Source: Prorocentrum cordatum | Taxonomy: Eukaryota > Sar > Dinophyceae > Prorocentrales > Prorocentraceae | Direction: 5' to 3' | Assembly (NCBI GenBank): GCA_963575745.1 | Contig: CAUYUJ010019282.1 | Location: forward strand, 403,680-467,679 | Length of the DNA: 64,000 nt | In this document: positions 53,930 through 64,000 of the stretch, in pieces | Layout of the letters: the number at the start of each line of letters is the position of its first letter | Position numbering within the stretch: the stretch's first letter is position 1 | Position numbers and translations under genes: made by a program | Notes under the pieces: model-generated | The model's input: the letters and a program-made list of their open reading frames with translations, nothing else | Told to the model about the DNA's origin: nothing | The model's database searches: none

Positions 53930-55062
53930 AAGAGGCGGGATCAAAGCATGAGCGCGATGCAGAGCGCGCAAGCACCACATGAACCTGTCGAGCACACGCA
54001 TCAGTGCAGTCCTCAGCAAGTTTGCAATCCTTACCCCGTGCTTCAACATGTGCATGCATGCCGTCACGCGTGCATTCCAATCCTGTCGTCACTACCCGAC
54101 GTGGACGCAAAAGCCTATGCTTTCTTCATGTCATTCCCTTTTTCTATCTCGCGAAACGTACGCGCACCCGTGCAAAACTGATTTATGCAACCCTAACTCT
54201 CGCACAAAAGCCTCAACCTGTGAATCTCTCCAACACTGACACTGCTTAGGCCATTCAATGCAGACGGTTCCCCTCGCTTCGACGACAACGCGCAATGCCT
54301 CCATGAAATTCCAAAGCAGGCGTCTGCAGACCGTCCTAATTCCCCGAAGCCCACGCAGAGACGCATGATCACCTTCGCGGAAAGAATGAGCCTCGCTAAC
54401 ATATTGCCAAGGAGACCCCCCGCACGTAGGATCGAACCCCAAAATGAAATGCGTTTCCCCTTGAACGCTTCTATATCCGCAAGTGCCTCAGATCTACCCT
54501 CATCGGTTCTCATAACGCCATGCACGATACATCGTATAAGTCTACACGAATTATCAACAACATTCTCGGGATTGTCAATTCTACTGTTGGGCCACTCGTG
54601 TAAAATTGTCGATTGCTCGTTCCCTTGCTGCGAAGTCGACTGGGGCAGCCCATTGGCTTTCGATTTGGCTGCGGCCGCGTCAGTGTTTGTGTTAATGTCC
54701 CCCCCTCCTTCCAGCATTTCTGGTATGCTGGGAATCTCTGCTTGTATATCCGAAGCGTCTGATTCACTGGCAGTCATATCAAACATGGCCGCAATTTCTT
54801 TGTCTGCTCTCGATTGGCGTTTATGGGAGCTCTTCATGAAATCTTCCTCTTCTGTCGCGGAAGGTATTGCGCCGCATGCGTTTTCGGCCAAGCCGCACGC
54901 ATCATTGACACTTTGCGCGGCTACCGCAGCTGAGCCGGGAGCAGGCGTCGGACGCAGCGTTTGGCCACTAGGCATGGTTGCGCCAGCTCGTGGTGCATCC
55001 GGCCCCTTGGCCAGTTCTGTTTTGGGTATAGTCGTCGCGGGCTTGTCTTTAGTGGCTCTCTT
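53930..55062 (-). pseudogene. Accessory ORF downstream of copia-like RNase H
   Basis: After the RNase H TAA (55063-55065) the same frame stays open, giving KRATKDKPATTIPKTELAKG and a Ser/Asp/Ala-rich linker. It then holds a domain readable over three frames: STILHEWPNSRIDNPENVVD, then CGGSPWQYVSEAHSF, then RLLWNFMEALRVVVEARGTV and CIEWPKQCQCWRDSQVEAFV (54131-54442). It ends with MHAHVEARGKDCKLAEDCTD (53930-54110). I associate this arrangement (xEFC, PCxGGSPWQ, xxEWPxxCxYW, HxHxxCxGK) with proteins linked to dinoflagellate retroelements, from memory. The PC-plus-GGSPW motif loosely recalls a methyltransferase active site, but that is speculation. Frameshifts near 54420 and 54120 break it. Confidence 0.55.
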
Positions 55063-55818
55063 TTAGGTGTGCGTGTTGTTGCTTGGCGCAATAGCCCATT
55101 TGCGCACCGCCGCCTTGGAACCTATCCGCGGCTTGAGAATCCCCCCGGGTTTCTGGGGAAGGCCATCAGGGAACGTCGACGCCAGGTAGTCCTGGTAGCG
55201 ATTGACTTTCCAACATTTGGGAGTAACGATATTGACGAGGTCAAGCACTGTAACCCATGCTAGTGTGTCCGTAAATCGCTTGGTTCCAACATCCGCGGCT
55301 TCGTTCTGCGCACGCTCGCGCTGCCAATCAACAACTCCTCGAGTGAATTGTTCAGGAGTGGCAGCGGCATATATCCGGCGCGCTCTCGGGAGGTGCATTA
55401 ACTTCACCGGACCCCCCGCTTGGATGACCTTGCAGGCTGCTTGAACATCTTCCATAAGCCTGCATTTGACTCTTCTTTGTAGCAGAACTTCCCAGAGAGG
55501 CAGCAGCGCAGGCAATAACTCCGTCTTCAGTGCCAGATCTGCCGCAACAATTTCTGCTTCAAAAGTGCTGTGGGAAACGCAGGTTTGCCTACGAGAGTCC
55601 ATGCTCTGGTTGGCCATCGTGTAGGGTGCGCAAATAACTTGATGGCTGGCACTGGTGCTTCGATGCGTTCGCAACTCACTAGCAAGATCAGCATCGGAAT
55701 ATTGCCTCACTGTGACATCTCCCATCCTATCGCCAACCGCGATATAGTTCGGTAGTGAGTGGTCGATGTAATATTGCATAGTAAGCGAAAAAGATCCATA
55801 TCTTGCTGCTCGGCCCAC
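55063..55818 (-). pseudogene. copia-like RNase H
   Basis: From about residue 20 of this frame: YIDHSLPNYIAVGDRMGDVT, then YSDADLASE (residues 40-47), RRQTCVSHSTFEAEIVAADL (77-96), LMEDVQAACKVIQ (121-133) and AADVGTKRFTD. These place the RNase H acidic residues D-E-D-D (Asp42, Glu89, Asp124 and Asp175). The tail is longer than most copia proteins and runs to a TAA at 55063-55065. The RT connection lies in another frame that overlaps at 55707-55818, showing a frameshift near 55760. Confidence 0.92.
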
Positions 55819-56397
55819 TTAGCGATGCAGCTAGCTGTGCGACATACAGCTCGCAATTCATCGAATCGAGCCACTCTCGCCCCGTATCGAATTTTCAAAA
55901 ACAGTTTGGCGGCAATCGGCTGGAGATCACCCGACGGAGTCGGTGGCTCTGGGTCATCTGCGCGGGGTTCCGCGGCTATGCCGTGAACCTCAACGGGCTT
56001 GTCTGGGAGACCGGAGCCGACGTTGAGTTTCAGCGCGGTTGCCCATGCTTCCTCCGCTGGGGGATATTTCTCACCTCTCGGGCCCCACTCTCCATCTTCA
56101 AAGCCGGTAATCTCAAGCCCGAAAAGTGCACCCGCAGCAGGGTATGTTTCGGGGTCAGTGTCTGTCAATTGTGCATGCAGACCATCCTTGGTTCTCTGGG
56201 CTGATAAGGCTCAGACGACGACTGTGCCGATGAGTCACCCCCGGCATTCTCGTCGGCGCTCTCCAGCTGGTTTCCAGATGCTGACGGTTTCTTGATATTC
56301 GGTGGCGGCGGGTCGAGTACTGCCGGTAGCTCTCCTTGCAATTCAGCAAACTGCGTGGACAGATGATGCTCACATCCTAGGTGACGCCCCACATCTG
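55707..56397 (-). pseudogene. copia-like RT connection/thumb region
   Basis: Frames contain MGRHLGCEHHLSTQFAELQG at the start, then a Pro/Ser-rich insert, then PEPPTPSGDLQPIAAKLFLK, IRYGARVARFDELRAVCRTA and SCIAKWAEQQDMDLFRLLC. The last part matches the conserved helices between RT and RNase H (aaKLL..RyGaRvARfDLLRav, W...D...RL). Frameshifts lie near 56165 and 55760. Confidence 0.82.
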
Positions 56398-56892
56398 TGG
56401 GGGAAAGATCAACACCCTTAGGATATCTCTCGGATGGCTCTTGTGTTGAGCTTCATCCTTTGTCGAGATTAACTTTGGTCCAGCAAGTTTGAAGTCGTCA
56501 ACATGAGCGACGAGACAGTCGCAGCTTCAGATGGAAGTAACAACTACGCTAAGGACTACACATGATAAAACCTTTGGATAAAACATGCCCCTCGCAATGT
56601 TGTTCCCAATGTCCTCCAGAATCGGGATGTCCGCACAGCGAGAGGATAAGTGGGCACGCAGGGTTGCGCATGTTCCTCCAGGCAGGCAGCCACTCGTCAC
56701 GCGGCAAGAAGATCCACGTCGGAGTTCCTCCGAGCTTGGATTGTGCGCAGGCCTGTTCGGCGTCGCCCTGTTGGAGGTCACGCCCCTCAAAGAAGCCGCG
56801 CGCGTCTGCTGCTTTGCTACCCCGCATCGCTGGAAAAAAACTGCTAGGAAGTTCCTGGAATATTGTAACTTCTTTGTCTTGGCCCCTGCCAT
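56398..56892 (-). pseudogene. copia-like reverse transcriptase core
   Basis: The minus frame gives FEGRDLQQGDAEQACAQSKL, GGTPTWIFLPRDEWLPAW and CPLILSLCGHPDSGGHWEQH. A stop and a frameshift follow, then CLVAHVDDFKLAGPKLIS. The VDD box (56494-56502) is the catalytic Asp pair, and the D-x-x-x-A-x-x-Q-x-K pattern before GTPTW is typical of copia RT. Fragments of the region after VDD are in the next entry. Confidence 0.92.
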
Positions 56893-58131
56893 CCGATCCG
56901 CCGAATTACAGCTCTACCTTAAAATATTTGCGGCCCTTATGCCCAAGCGGGAGCTCAGAGTTCTTTTCGACTAGGATTGCGAATAAACGTCCGAAATGGT
57001 TTGTCTGCCCTTTTCTCTGTCTAATCACATCGTCGTGCTCATGGCGCCTGATTCATCCCCAGGGCCTCGCGGGCATCCGCGCCAACTAGTGCCTCGGCCA
57101 TGGACGCGGACCTAGCTGCGGCAGCGTCGATCCGCGGCTGACACAGCTCAATGGGAAGTTTGAACGACTGTTCGATGGATCGCAAAAGTGATTGGCTTGT
57201 AAAAGTATGGATTGTAAGAGCATTCCAAGTCTAGTCTTTCCTCCTCCCGATGATCTGGGACATGTGATGATGCGGTTTGCAATGGCAAGCGGGGCGCGCT
57301 ACGTCGCGAAGCGGCGGCCGCCGGACTCGAGGTCAGGCTCGCCCCTCTGGGGCTCGGCAAGCCAGGGAGATCGAGGTCCTCACCGACTGAGTCGGGAGAT
57401 GCCCCGCCCCTCAGGACGGCCCCGCCATGCCAGGCCTGTTTCCACCGCGCCTCTTCGTCATCGGAAGTGCCTCCATCGCTCCCTGAGCCTGCATATGAAG
57501 ACAACTCCTCCGCTGCTCCAGCTGGGTGCAACAGCGCGTGCCAGTCGACTTCAGTCTCATCGGGCACTATCGTTGCCCCCTCTTTTGCTGGCGGAGGTCG
57601 GTCTCAGGCTCAGGATTGCCGTCGGAGGTTCTGAGCGGCGCAGGTTCGCGCGGCCACTCCTGGAGTTCGACTGGGTCGACTCCAATATCACGAAGGAGCG
57701 CAATACAGGGCCCTGGGTCGAACTTGGCAATCTCCTCAACCATTGAGCATAGTGGGTTAGGGTCGCGAATCTGTCTATCCGGCGCCGCAGGCACGCCGTC
57801 CACTACAATTCCCCCCGGACCGCCATCGTTGGGATCGTGGTCGGGGTCCGAAGGTGGCGCGGCCTCGCCCCCTGGAGGGGGCGGCGGCATCTGTTCGCCA
57901 GGGTCTCCGTCACTGAACGGCGGGGCCGTCTGAACCTAGTCGGGCCCCCTGTCCGGCTGAGCTGGCAGAGGAGGCACCAGGGGATATTATAACGTCCAGG
58001 ATTTCGGTCTGGGCTTTTTTTGCCCCGCACGCCTCTCTCATAGGGAATGCAAGCCCTTGGCCAGCTGCAGTGCCATCCAAAATGTCACTGTAGGTTTGAT
58101 CAGACTTCTCTATTATTGGGCGCTTCCCTGC
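56893..58131 (-). pseudogene. copia-like linker between integrase and RT
   Basis: Pro/Asp/Glu-rich frames, including CSMVEEIAKFDPGPCIALLR and DIGVDPVELQEWPREPAPLR, and SYAGSGSDGGTSDDEEARWK. This is low-complexity, acidic sequence of the kind found between integrase and RT in these elements. Several frame changes; no named domain. Confidence 0.6.
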
Positions 58132-58461
58132 TTACGTTCGCAAGGATTCCACGTTGAGTCCGTCGAATTGTCTCAGCGGTGACATATAGCTCTCGGGCCC
58201 TGCCATGCCCCCCGACAATCGCCCCGCGAGCTTCTTAGCCGCGTCCGAATCTGCGCTTCCATGACGAATCACCTCAGGGATCCGAGCGCTGTTAGAGAAA
58301 CAAGAAATCGGACGGCATACGTCCAGTGGCGGAAGAAGGTCGGCCTGCATCAGCAAGGCTCGGGCCCCCGTCTGAACGATTCCGCTGGGCCGTTCAGCAA
58401 CAGCCATGAGCTTTTTATTACCAGATATGGCTGGATGATGTGCGATCTTTAATTTATGCAC
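58132..58461 (-). pseudogene. copia-like integrase, C-terminal part
   Basis: AVAERPSGIVQTGARALLMQ then ADLLPPLDVCRPISCFSNSA resembles the integrase helix (N.vAER..r.v..gaRalL.qa.lp...W..A...fc) around the third acidic residue (AER). The frame ends in a stop at 58132. Confidence 0.78.
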
Positions 58462-59185
58462 GCACGCGCGAGTTCCCTCGCACCATCAGTTTGACAATAT
58501 TATAGCATCTCTCCCGGAGCTTTAAAGTTGATGGAAGAATACGCACGTGAGCCGCAGATTTATCATGCACACCCTGAGCCGCACAGAAATCTGCAGCCCG
58601 GTCGCAAAAAGTCACGCACGCGGTCTCCTCATGGAGCCACAGCGATAAGTCATCCATGGCAAGCCAGTGATCTATTGTGGCCAGGTGTCCGAAGGTGACG
58701 GCGGTCGCGCATGTTCCAGGTAACCAAAGCCCTTTGTTGAGCGCTTTTCTTCGTTGGCGCCTAAATGCCTTTGCCCAGTTACATGCAGGGCAGAAAGGGC
58801 GCTTCGGAGTCTGAAGAAGCACATGCGCAAGGGAAGCCGCGCTCTTTTTGAGTCGCTCATTCGCGGAGACTGGCACATCGACCTCTGAATCATCTGGGTC
58901 GGAATCGGGCGGTACGTCGACGTCAACAAGGTCAACACCACCCGAGCCTTCATCTGCATCCCCCCTCTGGCCAGGTGCTACAGCAGTTGCATTGGAATCA
59001 AGTCCTTGATCCATGTCGTAGGACAAACACCCGGAGACCCCGCATAGGCAAGGGCTCTTATGCACAACCGCACAGCCTCCGGCTAAGCCGTGGTGCGGTA
59101 CAGCGCAAACAACGACCGAGTCGTGGTTGGGAGAAGATGAGGGACTGAGCTCACGACGCCGGTAGGTGCTCGATTCCAACCGCAC
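58454..59185 (-). pseudogene. copia-like integrase, N-terminal part
   Basis: After an acidic, Asp-rich stretch the frame has SLAHVLLQTPKRPFCPACNW, matching the Zn-binding H-x3-H ... C-x2-C region with the second His replaced by Gln. Then FGHLATIDHWLAMDDLSLWL gives the first catalytic-type Asp. A terminal VMR-type tail follows. The second Asp of the core was not located; it probably lies where the frame breaks near 58460. Confidence 0.8.
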
Positions 59186-59330
59186 CCACGAGCTTTCTGA
59201 GGCGAATGATAGAAATAGGTGACGATATCCATGGAGCCTACGTCGGACGGGAACGGACTATCGGGCACGGCCGGCCTGCCGTCCGCATAGCCATAATTAC
59301 CAACCATCTCTTGTGTATGCAAGCCTATGG

Positions 59331-59651
59331 TTACGCGACTCTGGTATATTGGGGCGGAGGGTCTCCCGCAGATTCCACGTCACCCAGAAATGTCTTGGCG
59401 CCTGACGTCACGCAACGCCACCACTCGGGGATTGCAGGCTTCCCGGCAGCAACTGCACACATCCACTGACCCAGCGCCTCTCTGCCAGATAGGGTCAAGT
59501 AAGGTATCTTGCCCTTAGCGATCCGGTCCACGCGATGACCGCTGGGCAGAAGTAAATGGGGTCGCTGGCCAGCTGGCCAGACGAAATTAAAGCCATGATC
59601 CATGCACCGCTCTCCCACTGAGATCACTGCTGGCGTTTCCAGCATGACCAA
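59331..59651 (-). pseudogene. copia-like protease-to-integrase linker
   Basis: AVISVGERCMDHGFNFVWPA then GHRVDRIAKGKIPYLTLSGR matches the conserved stretch after the protease in these elements (vlSVG.RC...G..F.W...p.....G...l......iPYL). Confidence 0.78.
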
Positions 59652-59950
59652 CGCTTCAAATTTCCATCCCTAAAGTTGGGGCATGTAACGCGAACTGAGA
59701 CGAGGGCCCGTGAAGAACCTCCAGCAGCGTTCAGGGTGATCGACTCCTCGAGACGCCTGATCATTCACATTGCGCCTGCAGCGCGAATGAACTTATCTGC
59801 GGTGAGATTGCGATTCTGTCCACAGCCTGTGTCGACTATGAACCTATGCGATCCGAGGTGCACGGATGATGTCTTCTTGCACCCCACGGCGGCTGAGCCG
59901 TCTGGGACAAACGCATCCCTTCCCTCGGGGTCCAACACAAGATGTCAAAC
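59652..59950 (-). pseudogene. copia-like aspartic protease active-site region
   Basis: The minus frame reads RFIVDTGCGQNRNLTADKFI, with DTG at 59825-59833. This is the aspartic protease active site followed by a CGQNL-type loop. A stop follows 20 or so residues later. Confidence 0.8.
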
Positions 59951-60267
59951 TTCATCGGCGAGGCCGGACGCCCTAATCTGGGCTTGCATCGACGATGCTT
60001 TCCATGGCGTTGACATATGTCGATATTCTACGATCGGGAACCTCAACCTGTCGTCTACACTCGCAGGCAGCTCCTTCGGGCTGTGGCGACGTACCTTCCT
60101 CCGAGCGGCAGTGGGCCATCGAGTTGAGGGTTGCAATCGAATGCGAAGGCCGCGCCGATCCGTCTTCGCAGACCTGTTGCAACTTTTAAAATTGGGTTCG
60201 CCACAAAACAATGCATTGGCTTCCCTCTGAAGAGCTTGTACCTGAACGAGGATAGCGACGAGTTTAG

Positions 60268-62209
60268 TCAGCCTTTCCTCACGTTCCTGTTGTGTTTCGG
60301 AAGCGGGAACTGTTTCCTCTGAGAACTCAAAGCCATGGGAGCCTCTAGCCAGCGGGGCTGGACATGCGCAGGTGCGCACACAGGCTGAGCCAGCGCGAAG
60401 CCCTTTGTCCCTTTTTTCGGCTGAGCCGACACGGGCGTCGTGACATCCCCCTGGCGAAGTGCATGAGCATCAGCGTGTCCCGTCTGCGTCTCGGCACTGG
60501 CCCGAACTCCGCCAGCGCGCAGCCATCGCCACGGATGACCACGCGTGTTCTTCGCGAACCAGCAATCCTTGCCGCGCGAGCAGGCCCCTGTTTCCGCGAA
60601 CACTTTGCACGGCTTATCTTTTCCTGTCCCTTTGCCCTTCTCTCAACTCTTGTCACGACCCCAAGTCGACTCTCGGCTGCGCGGTGTCCCCCCTGGCGCG
60701 GCACTGCTGGCATTAGCAGCAGCGGAGTCGGCTTGCTTGGTGGTCCGTTGGTAGCCCAGAGACCTTCCTGCCTCGAGCTGAGCTTCCTCGTACCTGTCTC
60801 GCTTAATTGTCTAAGCATCCGCCGAGCCTCGATGCTATTGATAGCATCCGCTCTGTGGACCCTTGCAGTTGCGACGGTCTCGCGAGAAGGCATAGGACAC
60901 CACCTTCCTCTGACGTCCTCGCGACGTCTCGGATTGGCCCCTCGTCCGCGGCTGTCCTGCATTGGAGTTGCCAAACTTATTCAACGGAGTCGAAGAGCGA
61001 AGCCGACCCTTCCCTGGTGGGCCTTTGTTTCCTGGTTTCTCGCCCCTGCCTCTCCGACCATTCCCCCCGCCAGCTCGTTTGTTAGCGCCGCCCGTCACCG
61101 GCTGAGCCGGGGCAGCTGGCGTCTTGGGCATCTTGCGGTTGCAAGGGCAACCCTGCCCCGCTTCGGGGCAGTTCTCTCCTGGCCTGACGCATCTGCAGGT
61201 CGTCTCGCTTCTGGTCCGTCCGCCGGCGCGCTGTTGCCGCCGGCGCGGAGGCTCACCGTCCGCCCCCGCCACCCTCACTCACCCCGCCGCTAAAGCGAGC
61301 CTGTCTATGTCTAGACTTAAAGGTCGACTCGCGTTCGGAGACTGCCCGCTGCTCACGAACCCACATCATGAGAGCAACTCAACCTGCCACAAGAGCCACT
61401 GGTAGGAACGTATTTCCGTCCAGGGAGGGTCTGTCGATATGTCGCACCACTGGAGATGACCCCGCTTAGTCTCGAAACTTGCATGTCCTGTGCACAGAAA
61501 TGCGCATGGATTGAAGCCTTCATTTCGCCCGAAGGTTTTCTGTCGCCGCATGATTCCTGATAGCGCACCATCCATTCATTGCAGAATTAGTACAAGTCTT
61601 GATTCGATTTCCGGCGATCGATTGTGATCTTGAACAGATCATGGAATATCCAATGCTGCCCATTTTCGGATCTGACCGAACACCAGACGCATATGGCACG
61701 GATCATCTCGCGCCCCGTGAGGAGGCGCTCCTCAGTCTGACTTGAATGTTCCACGCGGTTGACTTGCGAGAAGAAATGAATATGTTGTACCGAAAAATTA
61801 CGGTACCTTTCATGTTCGCAAAACTATCAAGCAGGTTCGTTGCTATCACCATATCAAGACGCATGAAGACTCTGGCAGTCTGGAGGATCTCCTTGGGAAT
61901 ATATGGACTCATGGCTTCCATGATCCACATTTGCGCTGCCCTGACGTCTTGCCAAGATCCAGCCGCCGCCCTTATACAGCGCTGTTCCCATTCTCGCGGT
62001 GTCTGGACACTTGGGATGTTCATGAGGCCAAGCTCCTCGCCACCCCCAAAGGTTCTCAAACTGGGCCATGCACGGCTGCAATGCGGGGTTGCCGGGGCCG
62101 TCTGGCCCTCCACCGCCATCTCCGCCGGGGCCCCCTCCATCGGCAGGCCCCCCCGGAGGGTCGCCTGGCGGCTCAGCCCCCCCTGCCCCATCGAACTGCG
62201 TCGCCACAC
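60268..62209 (-). pseudogene. copia-like Gag with CCCH-type finger
   Basis: A basic region and CKVFAETGACSRGKDCWFAK with H eight residues after the third Cys gives C-x8-C-x5-C-x3-K (60535-60609). It is a CCCH finger with Lys at the usual His position. Upstream, Cys-rich and Arg/Gly-rich frames (CRCVRPGENCPEAGQGCPC) and a helical Gag-like segment (QMWIMEAMSPYIPKEILQTA, then RLDMVIATNLLDSFANMKGT at 61703-62209) fit an RNA-binding Gag. Several frame changes. Confidence 0.72.
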
Positions 62210-63970
<1,761 letters not shown>

Positions 63971-64000
63971 CATCCCTCTCGTCTTGCATCATTAGCTCGC

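Overview
This window looks like gene-poor nuclear DNA from a eukaryotic alga, most probably a dinoflagellate. The reasons are high GC, very abundant simple and tandem repeats, decayed copia-type and LINE-type retrotransposons whose motifs match ones I know from dinoflagellate genomes, and a candidate GC-AG intron. Prorocentrum is a plausible genus from memory of similar repeats, but no marker gene or spliced-leader relic was seen, so this is inference. No bacterial-style operons, rRNA or tRNA genes were recognised.

Layout. 1-6.2 kb: microsatellites (CCT/GGA, CA, poly-C), degenerate repeats and an assembly gap (5933-6032). 6.2-7.9 kb, minus: the only host-like gene, an acidic, Pro/Ala-rich hypothetical protein with an in-frame TAG near its N-terminus. 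8.5-12.3 kb: a ~90-bp tandem array, then a second satellite with 79- and ~89-bp subfamilies, a 269-bp higher-order repeat and a pentanucleotide tract. 12.3-23.6 kb: no convincing gene; G-rich island, several minisatellites, CT-rich tracts. 23.8-30.2 kb, plus: a LINE (ORF1-like region, endonuclease, reverse transcriptase) split by a 3.1-kb insertion. 31.9-35.7 kb, minus: part of a second LINE, also split. 36-46.3 kb, minus: a heavily decayed retroelement with an integrase-like segment, split by another insertion. 48.3-49.4 kb: a 215-bp tandem repeat. 51-54 kb, minus: decayed coding-like sequence. 53.9-64 kb, minus: a decayed Ty1/copia-like element (Gag, protease, integrase, RT, RNase H) followed in frame by an accessory ORF. 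It runs to or past the window end.

The most interesting signal is a family of composite insertions, here called modules A-F. Five copies (B, C, D, E, F) have the same two ends. The left end begins CCCAACCATCCTGTGGTG with GTTGGGTCCTCGTTTT shortly after. The right end is CATATGGTTGGGTCC followed by TTCGCCAG. Between them lie a simple-repeat spacer and a tandem array of a ~75-93-bp unit. Module A keeps only the left end and array. B, C and F interrupt recognisable retrotransposon coding sequence, and D abuts decayed retroelement-like sequence. B and F carry what look like captured host exons (a helicase C-terminus in B), and B and D share a ~390-bp right-end block. They look like a non-autonomous mobile element that hosts satellite DNA. 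Arrays are more alike within a module than between modules.

There is no pathway-level cooperation between genes to describe. The biology is transposon insertion, satellite expansion and decay.
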